In this document: piece by piece, positions 10,868 through 20,896 of the stretch
Layout: the number at the start of each line of letters is the position of its first letter
How positions within the stretch are numbered: position 1 is the first letter of the stretch
Source of the DNA: Cellvibrio mixtus subsp. mixtus J3-8
GTDB taxonomy: Bacteria > Pseudomonadota > Gammaproteobacteria > Pseudomonadales > Cellvibrionaceae
DNA length: 64,000 bases
Reading direction: 5' to 3'
Assembly: GCF_000766945.1 (NCBI RefSeq)
Contig: NZ_KN266214.1
Span: forward strand, 54,602-118,601
Translations under genes and position numbers: made by a program
Notes under the pieces: model-generated
Databases searched by the model: none
Told to the model about the DNA's origin: nothing
The model's input: the letters and a program-made list of their open reading frames with translations, nothing else

Positions 10868-12286
10868 ATGGCAAATGTTAAGACCCAACTCGTCGTTCTC
10901 GGCAGTGGCCCCGGTGGCTATTCCGCTGCCTTCCGCGCTGCTGACCTTGGCCTTGAGGTCACCCTCGTTGAACGTTATTCCAGCCTAGGCGGTGTTTGCC
11001 TGAATGTGGGCTGTATTCCCTCCAAAGCGCTATTGCACGTGGCGGAAGTGATCAATGAAACCAAACATGCGGATAACCTCGGCCTGAGTATCGGCGCGGT
11101 CAGCCACGATCTGGATAAAGTCCGCGCTTACAAGGATTCGGTCGTCAGCAAACTCGTTTCGGGGGTTGGTGCCATGGCGAAAGGCCGCAAAGTGCGCGTC
11201 GTGGAAGGTCACGGCAGCTTTGTGAGCGATCGCCAGTTACAAGTGGTTAAGGGTGGAGAAACCACCCTGATAGATTTTGACCATGCGATTATCGCCGCTG
11301 GTTCACGCAGTGTGAAACTGCCCTTTATCCCTGAAGATCCTCGTATCTTTGATTCTACCGGTGCCCTTGAGCTTCGCTCAGTGCCAGCGCGCCTGCTGGT
11401 TATCGGCGGTGGCATTATTGGCTTGGAGATGGCAACTGTCTATGAAGCACTGGGCAGTAAAGTGACTGTTGTGGAGTTTGCAGACCAACTGGTTCCGGCC
11501 GCCGATAAAGACCTGGTCGCGGTGTACAACAAATATAACAAGGGCCGCTTTGAAGTATTGCTTTCCACCAAAGTAGACGCTGTCACTGCCAAACCTGAAG
11601 CAATACAGGTTGCATTCAGCGGCGCCCAGGCACCGGCAACTCCCCTTGAATTTGATGCTGTATTGGTTGCTGTGGGCCGCACACCGAATGGCAAATTGAT
11701 CGGCGCGGAAAAAGCTGGTGTGAATGTCGATGAGCGCGGCTTCATCCCGGTTAACGAATACCTGCAAACCAATGTGCCGCATATCTACGCGATTGGCGAT
11801 ATCGTCGGCCAACCGATGCTCGCCCACAAAGCCACCCACGAAGGTCACGCCGCCGCTGAAGGTGTTGCGGGTCATCCCCATAAGTTTGAGCCTATGGCGA
11901 TCCCATCCATTGCCTACACCAGCCCGGAAATTGCCTGGGTTGGCCTGACTGAAAAAGAGGCCCAGCAAAAAGGCATCAATTTCAAAACGGCAGTGTTCCC
12001 GTGGAGCGCCAGTGGCCGTGCCATTGCTGCGGACCGGAGCGAAGGCAAGACCAAACTGATTTACGACGCAACGACGGATCGTTTACTCGGCGCCGGGCTG
12101 GTAGGTATCCACGCCGGTGAATTATTGGGCGAATTAACACTGGCATTGGAATTTGGTGCGAGTGTTGAAGATATTGCACTGACCATTCACGCACACCCGA
12201 CCTTGCATGAATCCGTCGGTTTGGCCGCTGAATTAGGCGCAGGCACCATTACTGATTTGCCGAATCCGGCCGCGAAGAAACGCTAG
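10868..12286 (+). CDS. lpdA: Dihydrolipoyl dehydrogenase (E3)
   Basis: A 472-aa FAD flavoprotein that reoxidises dihydrolipoyl groups of the 2-oxoacid dehydrogenase and glycine-cleavage complexes. The FAD fingerprint GSGPGGYSAAFRAADLG is at 12-28. The redox disulfide is in GVCLNVGCIPSK (C44/C49). The NAD domain fingerprint IGGGIIGLEMATVYEALG is near 178, and the C-terminal active-site base is in HAHPTLHES. AGGAG precedes the ATG. It is monocistronic; no E1 or E2 genes are adjacent, so it probably serves several complexes. Confidence 0.96.
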   Translation: MANVKTQLVVLGSGPGGYSAAFRAADLGLEVTLVERYSSLGGVCLNVGCIPSKALLHVAEVINETKHADNLGLSIGAVSHDLDKVRAYKDSVVSKLVSGVGAMAKGRKVRVVEGHGSFVSDRQLQVVKGGETTLIDFDHAIIAAGSRSVKLPFIPEDPRIFDSTGALELRSVPARLLVIGGGIIGLEMATVYEALGSKVTVVEFADQLVPAADKDLVAVYNKYNKGRFEVLLSTKVDAVTAKPEAIQVAFSGAQAPATPLEFDAVLVAVGRTPNGKLIGAEKAGVNVDERGFIPVNEYLQTNVPHIYAIGDIVGQPMLAHKATHEGHAAAEGVAGHPHKFEPMAIPSIAYTSPEIAWVGLTEKEAQQKGINFKTAVFPWSASGRAIAADRSEGKTKLIYDATTDRLLGAGLVGIHAGELLGELTLALEFGASVEDIALTIHAHPTLHESVGLAAELGAGTITDLPNPAAKKR

Positions 12287-12300
12287 TCCCCGCCCCCGTC

Positions 12301-12329
12301 AGCAGGTAGTTGCGTTGCAGCTACCTGCT
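12301..12329. terminator. Hairpin between convergent lpdA and FAD oxidase gene
   Basis: A perfect 9-bp stem AGCAGGTAG/CTACCTGCT with an 11-nt loop starts 14 bp after the lpdA stop. No U-tract follows, so it may act as an RNA-end stabiliser or a weak terminator. Confidence 0.4.
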
Positions 12330-12349
12330 CACCAGCCAATCCATGTTTT

Positions 12350-13876
12350 CTATAATGGCTTCACGCCTTGCGGGATTTTGAATAACCAATCGGGATCATA
12401 AGTCGCTTTCACCTGCTGCAAGCGCGGATAATTCGCGCCGTAATAAGCCACTTCATAATTGCTGATCAACGGGTCGATGTAATTCACATAAGCGCCTCCG
12501 GTAGTCCAGGGCGAGAGCGTTTGGCGGAAACTGTTTACCCAGACCTGGGCGGCGTCGACCTGGTTATTGGCTGTACCGGCGCGAAACCAGGTGTAGTACT
12601 CAACGCTAAACAGCGCCCCGCGATGCACAAATGCCGTCTCATCTGCTGCCAATTCATCGATTGCCCCGTGCATCAAATCCATGATCATCATGCCGTAATT
12701 GCCGGCAAGCTGGCTGTCCAGAATGGCTTGTTTCAGCACCAGCAAACCCTCTTCCGGGATAGGTTTGGCGAAGAAATCCGAACTCGCCGCAAACGCGTTG
12801 CGGGGATATTGGCCTTGACCATCGCCCTGAACGTGGCACGCCGGAATATTTAACTCGCCACAACCACTCAACATGACACTGCGATAGGGCTCGGTAACCT
12901 GACTCACCCATAAAGGCGTGACGCCGGCCTGTTGCAGGAAGTGCTGCCAGTGGGGCGTCATGTCCGCGATAGACCCGATACAAAAGACACGGATTTGCAA
13001 CGCAGGGGAACTGGAGGGCGAATTCCAGCCGGGGATCGCCTGCGCCCAGATATGGTTGGGCAACGTCTCCGGCCATGCCTGCCAGGCACTCATAACCCTG
13101 GTGAAATCGTTGAAATCGAAATAGGAATCGAACGTGGTGATATCGGCAGTCGTATGGGTTTTAAAGGTAAAGCGGGTAACCACCCCGAAATTACCGCCGC
13201 CACCGCCGCGCAATGCCCAAAAAAGATCAGCGTGGTTTTGCGCATCGCACTCAATGACCCGCCCATCAGCGAGCACCACTTCCGCAGCAAGCAGGTTATC
13301 GCAGGTCAAGCCGTAAGCGCGATCCACAATGCCAATCCCGCCACCCAACGTCAGGCCACCAATACCCACTGTGGGGCAACTACCCGCAGGAATACCAACA
13401 CCCTGCGCGCCCAATTGGTCGTAGATATCAACCAGCCTGGCGCCGGCACCGATAGTCGCGGTACCGGGTCCAACCTGGATACTTTTCATCTGCCCCAAAT
13501 CCAGCACAATACCTTCGGTAGTCGAATAACCCGCGTAACCATGACCACCTGAGCGTGGCACGATCGCCAATTTTTGGCTGCGGGCGAAAGCCAGGGTCGC
13601 CTGTACGTCTTGCACACTGGTGCAACGCACCACGGCAACCGGTTTGATGTGATCGTAGCGGGTGTTGTAAACCCGTCGCAGGAGTTCGTAATCATTTTGT
13701 CCCGGACGCAGCACCGTGCCACTCAGCTGTGTCGCAAGTTGACCCCAAATTCCATTTTCAGAAGAAACACTACTGCTGCTCGAAGCAATACTTCCATTAC
13801 CGCCGCCACTCCCACCACCGCACGCACTTAATGCAGTGGTAGTGAGGGATACCGCCAAAAATTTTCGACGATCCAT
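12350..13876 (-). CDS. Exported FAD-linked oxidase, BBE/AA7-type lipoprotein
   Basis: A 508-aa protein with a Tat-like start (DRRKFLAVS) and a lipobox LSAC ending at C19, then a Gly/Ser-rich tether (20-40). The PCMH-type FAD-binding domain follows, and the C-terminal BBE motif NYPRLQQVKATYDPDWLF closes the protein. Both residues used for bicovalent flavin attachment in berberine-bridge enzymes and AA7 oligosaccharide oxidases are present: H112 in RSGGHGYAG and C167 in GSCPTVGIGG. This points to an open active site that oxidises a sugar or similar alcohol to a lactone, making H2O2. The substrate is not deducible. It is a single gene, convergent with lpdA. Confidence 0.82.
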   Translation of the reverse strand: MDRRKFLAVSLTTTALSACGGGSGGGNGSIASSSSSVSSENGIWGQLATQLSGTVLRPGQNDYELLRRVYNTRYDHIKPVAVVRCTSVQDVQATLAFARSQKLAIVPRSGGHGYAGYSTTEGIVLDLGQMKSIQVGPGTATIGAGARLVDIYDQLGAQGVGIPAGSCPTVGIGGLTLGGGIGIVDRAYGLTCDNLLAAEVVLADGRVIECDAQNHADLFWALRGGGGGNFGVVTRFTFKTHTTADITTFDSYFDFNDFTRVMSAWQAWPETLPNHIWAQAIPGWNSPSSSPALQIRVFCIGSIADMTPHWQHFLQQAGVTPLWVSQVTEPYRSVMLSGCGELNIPACHVQGDGQGQYPRNAFAASSDFFAKPIPEEGLLVLKQAILDSQLAGNYGMMIMDLMHGAIDELAADETAFVHRGALFSVEYYTWFRAGTANNQVDAAQVWVNSFRQTLSPWTTGGAYVNYIDPLISNYEVAYYGANYPRLQQVKATYDPDWLFKIPQGVKPL

Positions 13877-14099
13877 AATCGCTCTTCCCCGTTATTCAGA
13901 GTGTAGTGAAAACACCTTTATGGTTGTGGGATTCCAGAGCGCGCGTAGTGATAGTGGAGTGAATCTGTTTTTATTGTTTGACCGGCATATATTGACCCGG
14001 AAAAGTATTCGTTACCCGGAGAGTTTCTATGCGGTTTGTTTCATTTAACAAGCAATGAGCCACCCTTGGCAACTTCACAAGTGTCATGTCTTTTTTCGC

Positions 14100-14126
14100 A
14101 AAAAAATGCCCGATTATATCGGGCAT
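14100..14126 (-). terminator. Intrinsic terminator downstream of ridA
   Basis: A perfect 9-bp stem ATGCCCGAT/ATCGGGCAT with a 3-nt loop is followed, on the minus strand, by a run of T. It begins about 30 bp after the ridA stop and closes the gmk-rpoZ-spoT-ridA run. Confidence 0.85.
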
Positions 14127-14154
14127 GTATCCGCACAAAAACAAATGCAGATAG

Positions 14155-14538
14155 TTAAATAACCATCACACCATCTGCTTCAATCAGCGAATTGCGCGGT
14201 AATTGATTGATGCCAATGGCGGCACGCGCAGGATAGGGTTGTTGGAAATAGTGGCCCATCACTTCATTGACTATCGGAAAATTTGCAAGGTCCGTCAGAT
14301 AGATATTCAGCTTCACCACATCTTTCAACCCACCCCCGGCAGCTTCGCAAACCGCTTGCAGGTTTTTGAATACCTGGTGCGCTTGTACCGCGAAATCACC
14401 GTCCACCAATTGCATGGTTTTTGGGTCCAATGGAATTTGGCCGGAAAGATAAACAGTATTGTTAACTTTCACCGCCTGGGAATAAGTGCCGATAGCGGCG
14501 GGAGCATTGTCGCTGTGGATAATGGCTTTATTGGTCAT
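14155..14538 (-). CDS. ridA: RidA family enamine/imine deaminase
   Basis: A 127-aa cytoplasmic protein of the YjgF/YER057c/UK114 family. It hydrolyses reactive 2-aminoacrylate-type imines made by PLP enzymes such as threonine dehydratase. Conserved segments are [21 protein letters not shown] and the catalytic arginine in [13 protein letters not shown] (about R105), followed by IEADGVMVI. The ribosome site AAGG precedes the ATG. It follows spoT on the same strand, as in Pseudomonas and many other gammaproteobacteria. Confidence 0.94.
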   Translation of the reverse strand: MTNKAIIHSDNAPAAIGTYSQAVKVNNTVYLSGQIPLDPKTMQLVDGDFAVQAHQVFKNLQAVCEAAGGGLKDVVKLNIYLTDLANFPIVNEVMGHYFQQPYPARAAIGINQLPRNSLIEADGVMVI

Positions 14539-14651
14539 GGGAGAACCTTTTAATCGATAGTCGTAATGGGAAGCGGTGAAGTATAAAACAAAATCCTCCG
14601 CGAGCTTCCTTTTTCAAAAAGTCTCACCCACTCCCCCTGGCCGGAGAAGGA

Positions 14652-16766
14652 TTAGTTTTTAGAACGATTCACCCGAATCACAAAACTCAGATTGCGAATA
14701 CGGCGCATGATATTGGCGAGATGGATACGGTTGTGCACCCCGATGCACAAATGGATAACACTGTTGTGCGCATCGCGTTCATGGACGTTGATGTGCTCGA
14801 TGCTCGCACCTTGTTCGGTGATGCGCGTCGCCAACGTGGCAATAATGCCGCGATCACTTTCCACCTCAACACGCACATCCACCAGGAATTCACCGCTGAC
14901 ATTTGCGGCCCAATTCACCTGGCTGATTTTGTCGGGATAGTTGCGGATTTCAGCAATATTGCGGCAAGTGTCCTGATGGATTACCAGCCCTTTTCCGGAA
15001 CTGACGTGGCCGATAATCGGATCGCCAGGAATTGGGCGGCAACAACGGGCAAAACTGATCATCATCCCTTCAGCGGAATCAATCGTAATTGCCGAGCCAA
15101 CCAAACCGGTACGCGGCTTTGCTTCAGCATCCGGCTGCAACAATTTTATAATCGAATAAACCACCTTATTTCCAAGGCCGATTTCCTCGTAGAGTTTTTC
15201 CATCGAGTCAACCTGGGTACTCTGCAAAATCTTGTGCTGTTTTTCCTCGTTGAGATGCTCGAGATCGAGATGGATTTCTGCCAGTGCGCGGTTGAGCATA
15301 CGTTTGCCAAGCGTCACCGATTGATGGTGGCGCTGGTGCTTCAGGTAATGGCGAATCGCCGAGCGCGCTTTCGCCGACACTACAAAATTGAGCCAATTCG
15401 GATTCGGTTGCGCACCCTGCGCCGTGATAATCGCCACTTTTTGTCCGCTCAATAACGGCTGCGACAACGGCGCCATGCGCTCGTTAATGCGGCAGGCTAC
15501 GCAAGTGTTGCCGATATCGGTATGCACCGCGTAAGCAAAATCCACCGGAGTTGCGCCGGTGGGCAACTCCACAATTTTGCCTTTGGGTGTAAACACATAC
15601 ACTTCGTCGGGGAAGAGATCGATCTTGACGTTTTCGATAAACTCCAACGAATTACCGGCATTCTTTTGCATCTCCAGCAAACCCTGCACCCACTGGCGCG
15701 CACGGCTGTGGCTGGCATTGATGGTGGCATCGCTATTGGATTTGTAGAGGAAATGCGCCGCAATTCCGCTGTTGGCCATCTCGTCCATTTCCTTGGTGCG
15801 GATTTGCACTTCAATCGGCACCCCATGCATTCCCACCAACACGGTATGCAGCGATTGGTAGCCGTTGGTTTTGGGAATGGCGATGTAATCTTTAAATTCA
15901 CCGGCAACCGGCTTGTAGAGGTTATGCACTACACCAAGTACGCGATAACAAGTATCTACGCTATCTACAATGATGCGGAACGCGTAGACATCCATAATCT
16001 CTTTGAAGAATTTTTTCTTCTGGCGCATCTTCTCGTAGATGCTGAACAAATGCTTTTCCCGCCCGATTACAATCGCGGTGATATTTTCCTTGAGCAGGCG
16101 TTTTTCAAACGACGCCTGGATTTGTTCTACCAGTTCCTTGCGATTACCGCGCGCAGTTTTTAACGCAGCTTGCAAGCGCGTAGCGCGCAACGGATACATA
16201 CAGTAGAAGCTGCGATCCTCCAACTCCAGGCGCACATCGTTCATACCTAATCGATGAGCAATCGGCGCGTAAATTTCGAGGGTTTCTTTGGCGATACGGC
16301 GTTTTTTATCTGGCGGCATCGCACCTAATGTGCGCATGTTATGCAAGCGGTCGGCGAGTTTTACCAGGATCACGCGCAGATCATTGGCCATCGCCAATGC
16401 CATCTTCTGGAAATTTTCCGCCTGCTTTTCCGCGTGGGATTCAAATTCAATCTGCGTCAGCTTGGATACGCCATCCACCAGGTTCGCCACCGATTCGCCA
16501 AATTGGCCGGAGATGGCTTTTTTGCTGATGCCAGTGTCTTCAATTACATCGTGCAACATGGCCGCCATCAGGCTTTGATGGTCCATATGCATACTGGCGA
16601 GGATGTCGGCTACCGCGAGGGGATGGGTAATATAAGCTTCGCCGCTCCGGCGTTTCTGGCCGTCGTGGGCTTGTTCGGCGTAGAAGTAGGCGCGCTTCAC
16701 CAAATTGATTTGGGAAGGTTCGAGATAAGACGATAGCCGATGGCTAAGGGCCTCGATGGTTTGCAC
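14652..16766 (-). CDS. spoT: Bifunctional (p)ppGpp synthetase/hydrolase SpoT
   Basis: A 704-aa stringent-response enzyme. Order: HD hydrolase domain (ITHPLAVADILASMH and MLHDVIEDTG, residues 45-80), synthetase domain (FRIIVDSVDTCYRVLG, then AIPKTNGYQSLHT, about 260-310), TGS domain (VYVFTPKGKIVELPTGATPVDFAYAVHTDIG, about 395-425), helical/zinc-finger region, and C-terminal ACT domain (about 630-704). The intact HD box implies active ppGpp hydrolysis. The likely start is GTG at 16766, with GGAG correctly spaced. It lies in the run gmk-rpoZ-spoT-ridA. Confidence 0.97.
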   Translation of the reverse strand: MQTIEALSHRLSSYLEPSQINLVKRAYFYAEQAHDGQKRRSGEAYITHPLAVADILASMHMDHQSLMAAMLHDVIEDTGISKKAISGQFGESVANLVDGVSKLTQIEFESHAEKQAENFQKMALAMANDLRVILVKLADRLHNMRTLGAMPPDKKRRIAKETLEIYAPIAHRLGMNDVRLELEDRSFYCMYPLRATRLQAALKTARGNRKELVEQIQASFEKRLLKENITAIVIGREKHLFSIYEKMRQKKKFFKEIMDVYAFRIIVDSVDTCYRVLGVVHNLYKPVAGEFKDYIAIPKTNGYQSLHTVLVGMHGVPIEVQIRTKEMDEMANSGIAAHFLYKSNSDATINASHSRARQWVQGLLEMQKNAGNSLEFIENVKIDLFPDEVYVFTPKGKIVELPTGATPVDFAYAVHTDIGNTCVACRINERMAPLSQPLLSGQKVAIITAQGAQPNPNWLNFVVSAKARSAIRHYLKHQRHHQSVTLGKRMLNRALAEIHLDLEHLNEEKQHKILQSTQVDSMEKLYEEIGLGNKVVYSIIKLLQPDAEAKPRTGLVGSAITIDSAEGMMISFARCCRPIPGDPIIGHVSSGKGLVIHQDTCRNIAEIRNYPDKISQVNWAANVSGEFLVDVRVEVESDRGIIATLATRITEQGASIEHINVHERDAHNSVIHLCIGVHNRIHLANIMRRIRNLSFVIRVNRSKN

Positions 16767-16824
16767 GCCTCTCTCCAGATTTCACATTGCCAGCAGCGCC
16801 GGCATCAGGTTTCCAAAAGCACAA

Positions 16825-16849
16825 CCGCCACTCATGGAGATGGTGGCGG
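16825..16849. other. Stem-loop between rpoZ and spoT
   Basis: A 7-bp stem CCGCCAC/GTGGCGG, extendable by three pairs across a one-base bulge, lies in the 94-bp gap. No U-tract is present. It may affect relative expression of rpoZ and spoT; that is inference. Confidence 0.35.
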
Positions 16850-16860
16850 CTGATGGAAAT

Positions 16861-17112
16861 TTAAATCTCGTTGTCGTAAACACGTTCTGGCTTGGGTTGT
16901 GGCAGGGTGTCTTTTTCCAGCAGGATACTTGCGTCGATAAAACCTTCTTCAATTTCACGCAACGCGATAACGGTTGGCTTGTCGTTCTCAGGGGCAACAA
17001 AAGGATCTTTGCCACCGATGGCTAATTGGCGGGCGCGCTTGCTGCCAACCATCACCAACTCAAAACGGTTATCTACATGATCCAGACAATCTTCAACGGT
17101 AATACGTGCCAT
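16861..17112 (-). CDS. rpoZ: RNA polymerase omega subunit
   Basis: An 83-aa subunit that aids beta-prime assembly and contributes to the ppGpp site of RNA polymerase. The diagnostic N-terminus [20 protein letters not shown] and the following SKRARQLA are present, then [13 protein letters not shown]. It sits between gmk and spoT, the classical arrangement, and is functionally linked to ppGpp control. Confidence 0.97.
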   Translation of the reverse strand: MARITVEDCLDHVDNRFELVMVGSKRARQLAIGGKDPFVAPENDKPTVIALREIEEGFIDASILLEKDTLPQPKPERVYDNEI

Positions 17113-17270
17113 AACTCAATGCTCTGTTAAAAAGGTACTTTGTTAGAGGTACTTTGCAAAATTACGTGTCGGATAACACGTGGAATTCGGGGCGCTTCAG
17201 GTCCAAAGCACCAAGGGGGTCGCTATTATGCGTCAGCGGCAGCAACTATGCCAACCGCCGCTGGCTGAAA

Positions 17271-18014
<744 letters not shown>

Positions 18015-18078
18015 TTAAATGTAACGGTAAATATGGCATAGTGAGCCTCTTGCCATCCGATCACACAGTGAACCCAAG

Positions 18079-18300
18079 ATGCTACGTCAACTGCTTTCGA
18101 TTAGCCAAACTGCTGAACGCCTGCGTGTGCGCCCGGATTATGTGCGTGCACTGGTAGCCAAAAAACGCCTTACGTTTATCCACGGCGAACAATTGGATGC
18201 AGCGGAAGTAGAACATCTCGCCAAACTAATGGACAAGCTGCGCAAGAATGGCATCGCAACACTGGTGGAAATCAGTGCGCAAGGGGATATCAATCTGTAA
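18079..18300 (+). CDS. Small helix-turn-helix (excisionase/MerR-like) protein, unknown role
   Basis: A 73-aa protein. The first 45 residues (LLSISQTAERLRVRPDYVRALVAKKRL, given here by its key turns SISQTAERL and VRALVAKKRL) look like the winged helix-turn-helix of excisionase-type DNA-binding proteins. A short amphipathic helix and beta-like tail follow. There is no toxin, integrase or phage gene nearby. It is divergent from gmk across 190 bp and convergent with uvrD, so it could be a local regulator. The frame and N-terminal pattern look genuine, but I do not recognise the family. Confidence 0.6.
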   Translation: MLRQLLSISQTAERLRVRPDYVRALVAKKRLTFIHGEQLDAAEVEHLAKLMDKLRKNGIATLVEISAQGDINL

Positions 18301-18509
18301 TTCTTTTCGATTGCTTAATCGCACAACTCAATCACTTTTTTGCCGCGCTTTGGTGTACAAAAAGCTACCAATACCGCAGCAAATACCTGGTACTCAAATC
18401 AAAAGACGCTGGCAACCACGATAGCGATAAGTATGCGCAGATTGCCTCCGCCAACCTGACAATAAATCATTGAGCGCTGGGCCTTGCCTTACAATCAAGC
18501 CCAAACAAA

Positions 18510-20720
18510 TTACAAGCCCTGCAATTTTGCATATTGCATAACCAAACGCTTGGTGCCGATTTTTTCGAATTTGACCTGCACTACCGCATTGGGGCCGGTG
18601 CCTTCAAATTGCAAAATAACCCCTTCACCAAATATGGCATGATTGACGCGCTGGCCAAGCCTGAAGCCGCTGCCTTCGCCGCTATCACTCAAGCTTTCAC
18701 GCGCAGGTGTGCGCTGAAAACTGACCGGACGAGTGACGGCGGTTTTTAAACGAACTTCTTCAATGCAATCCGTCGGGATTTCTTTTACAAAACGCGAGAC
18801 TGCATTGAAGGTTTCGTTGCCGTATAGCCGACGAGTTTCGGCGTAACTGATAAATAATTTTTGCATCGCGCGCGTGATGCCCACATAACAAAGGCGACGT
18901 TCTTCTTCCAAACGATCCGGATCATCCGCCGACATTTTATGCGGGAACAAACCTTCTTCCACACCGGCGAGGAATACCAACGGGAATTCCAAACCTTTCG
19001 CCGAGTGCAAGGTCATCAGCTGGATCGCTTCTTCAAATTCATCAGCCTGGGTTTCACCGGCATCGAGTGCAGCGGTATCTAAAAATTGTTGCAGTGGTGT
19101 AAGGTTTTCATCGCTTTCTTCTACATCAAACGCGCGGCACGCGGTAATTAATTCCTGCAAGTTTTCGCCGCGCGCCTGGCCTTTCTCGCCTTTTTCATTT
19201 TGATGGAACAGCAGCAAACCCGTGTCTTCAATCACCATGCGCGCGATTTCGTCGAGCGCAGGCGCATCGCCATTCACGTCAATTTCGCTAGTGTCTTGAG
19301 CGAGTTTGATAATTAAATTCAAAAACGTTTGCACCGCATTGCCGGCGCGCGCCGTTAACACTTTATGCGCGAGCATTTTTTCCGCAGCGGCCCACAGGGA
19401 AAAACCCTGCTCCCGCGCAAAGAGGCGAATGTCATCAACCGTCTTGCCACCAATGCCGCGCGTTGGTGTATTAATGACGCGCTCAAATGCCGCATCGTCG
19501 TGGCGATTGCTGATAAGGCGCATATACGCAATTGCATTTTTAATTTCGAGGCGATCATAAAAGCGCAATCCGCCGTAAATACGATAGGGAATTGCCTCGC
19601 GCAGCAACGCTTCTTCAAGTACCCGCGATTGGGCGTTGGAGCGATATAAGATCGCTACCGAATCGCGTTTATTACCTTGCTTTAACCAGCTTTGGATTCG
19701 CTCGACAATAAAACGCGCTTCATCCTGCTCGTTGTACGCGGCGTAAAGGGAAATCGCCTCGCCTTTATCACCCTCTGTCCATAATTCTTTGCCCAAACGC
19801 CCGGCATTGTGTTTGATCACCGCATTGGCAGCTTGCAAAATATTGCCGGTGGAACGGTAATTTTGTTCGAGGCGATATACCTGTGTGCCGGCGAAATCCT
19901 GCGAGAAACGCTGGATATTTTCTATTTTTGCACCGCGCCAGCCGTAGATGGATTGGTCGTCATCGCCCACTGCCGTTACACAACTTTCTTTGCCGGCAAG
20001 CACACGCAACCAGGCGTATTGCACACTGTTGGTATCCTGGAACTCGTCGACAAGGATGAATGGAAAACGCTGGCGATAATGTTCCAGGATGTGCGGCTTG
20101 TGGAGCCAGAGTTCATGGGCGCGCAACAAAATTTCAGCGAAGTCCACCATGCCACCGCGCTGACAATCCTCTTCGTAGGCGCGATAAATTTGCAGCATGG
20201 TGCGCACAAATGGATCGCCCGTTTCCTGGATGTGTTGCGGGCGCAAACCTTCATCTTTTTGTTCGTTGATGTACCACTGTGCTTGTTTATGCGGCCATTT
20301 ATTTTCATCCAGATTGAGTGCTTGATATACACGCTTGATTAACCGCAGCTGGTCATCGCTATCAAGGATCTGGAAATTTTGCGGCAGGTTTGCATCTTGC
20401 CAATGGGCTTTTAACAAACGATGGGCAAGACCATGGAAAGTGCCGACCCACATAGCGCGGCTGTTGATGTGTTGATTGTTCTGGTGGAAGAGTTCATCCA
20501 GCCGGCTGCGCATTTCGCGTGCGGCTTTGTTGGTAAACGTCACCGCCATAATCGAGTAGGGCGACACCCGCTCCACCTGGATCAACCAGGCAATGCGATG
20601 CACCAGCACCCGGGTTTTACCGCTGCCGGCACCGGCCAGGATTAACTGGTTGGTGGCGGGGGCAGAAACCGCATCGCGCTGGGCATCATTGAGGTGGTCG
20701 AGCAGCAGGGAAACATCCAT
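18510..20720 (-). CDS. uvrD: DNA helicase II UvrD (SF1A, 3'-5')
   Basis: A 736-aa helicase for nucleotide-excision and mismatch repair. Motif Ia/Walker A is AGAGSGKT (29-36). Walker B is DEFQDTN, motif III is GDDDQSIYGWRGA, and LEQNYRST, LMTLHSAKGLEF and VGITRAMQKL follow in order. The C-terminal 60 residues carry the UvrD-type Tudor-like tail (GQRVNHAIFGEGVIL). MDVSLLLDHLN matches the family N-terminus, so I start at 20720. In-frame TTG/ATG codons at 20762/20759 would add 14 residues. A LexA-like box lies upstream. Confidence 0.97.
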   Translation of the reverse strand: MDVSLLLDHLNDAQRDAVSAPATNQLILAGAGSGKTRVLVHRIAWLIQVERVSPYSIMAVTFTNKAAREMRSRLDELFHQNNQHINSRAMWVGTFHGLAHRLLKAHWQDANLPQNFQILDSDDQLRLIKRVYQALNLDENKWPHKQAQWYINEQKDEGLRPQHIQETGDPFVRTMLQIYRAYEEDCQRGGMVDFAEILLRAHELWLHKPHILEHYRQRFPFILVDEFQDTNSVQYAWLRVLAGKESCVTAVGDDDQSIYGWRGAKIENIQRFSQDFAGTQVYRLEQNYRSTGNILQAANAVIKHNAGRLGKELWTEGDKGEAISLYAAYNEQDEARFIVERIQSWLKQGNKRDSVAILYRSNAQSRVLEEALLREAIPYRIYGGLRFYDRLEIKNAIAYMRLISNRHDDAAFERVINTPTRGIGGKTVDDIRLFAREQGFSLWAAAEKMLAHKVLTARAGNAVQTFLNLIIKLAQDTSEIDVNGDAPALDEIARMVIEDTGLLLFHQNEKGEKGQARGENLQELITACRAFDVEESDENLTPLQQFLDTAALDAGETQADEFEEAIQLMTLHSAKGLEFPLVFLAGVEEGLFPHKMSADDPDRLEEERRLCYVGITRAMQKLFISYAETRRLYGNETFNAVSRFVKEIPTDCIEEVRLKTAVTRPVSFQRTPARESLSDSGEGSGFRLGQRVNHAIFGEGVILQFEGTGPNAVVQVKFEKIGTKRLVMQYAKLQGL

Positions 20721-20779
20721 AACATTAAGGCCGGCGGGCAGGGAGCCCGAAAAATTCATCAATAGGAATGGGGCGATTT

Positions 20780-20799
20780 TACTGTTTAGATATACATAT
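20780..20799 (-). promoter_or_regulatory. Candidate LexA (SOS) box upstream of uvrD
   Basis: The sequence TACTGTTTAGATATACATAT matches the gammaproteobacterial consensus CTGT-N8-ACAG at seven of eight conserved positions (the last G is T on this strand) and keeps the AT-rich centre. It is 60-80 bp upstream of the preferred uvrD start. uvrD is a known LexA target in E. coli. The site also lies about 100 bp upstream of the divergent deaminase gene. Confidence 0.55.
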
Positions 20800-20896
20800 C
20801 GCTACCTTTGTTTTTATCCCGTTGTCATTAGCATTTTAGAAACAGGCGACACGCGTTATGCTGGCATTAACAGATAACTGTACGGAGTAAATACCC

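Noticed and set aside
14721-15455. A 244-codon open frame antisense to spoT
   Set aside because: It lies wholly inside a conserved spoT reading frame and has no recognisable protein features.
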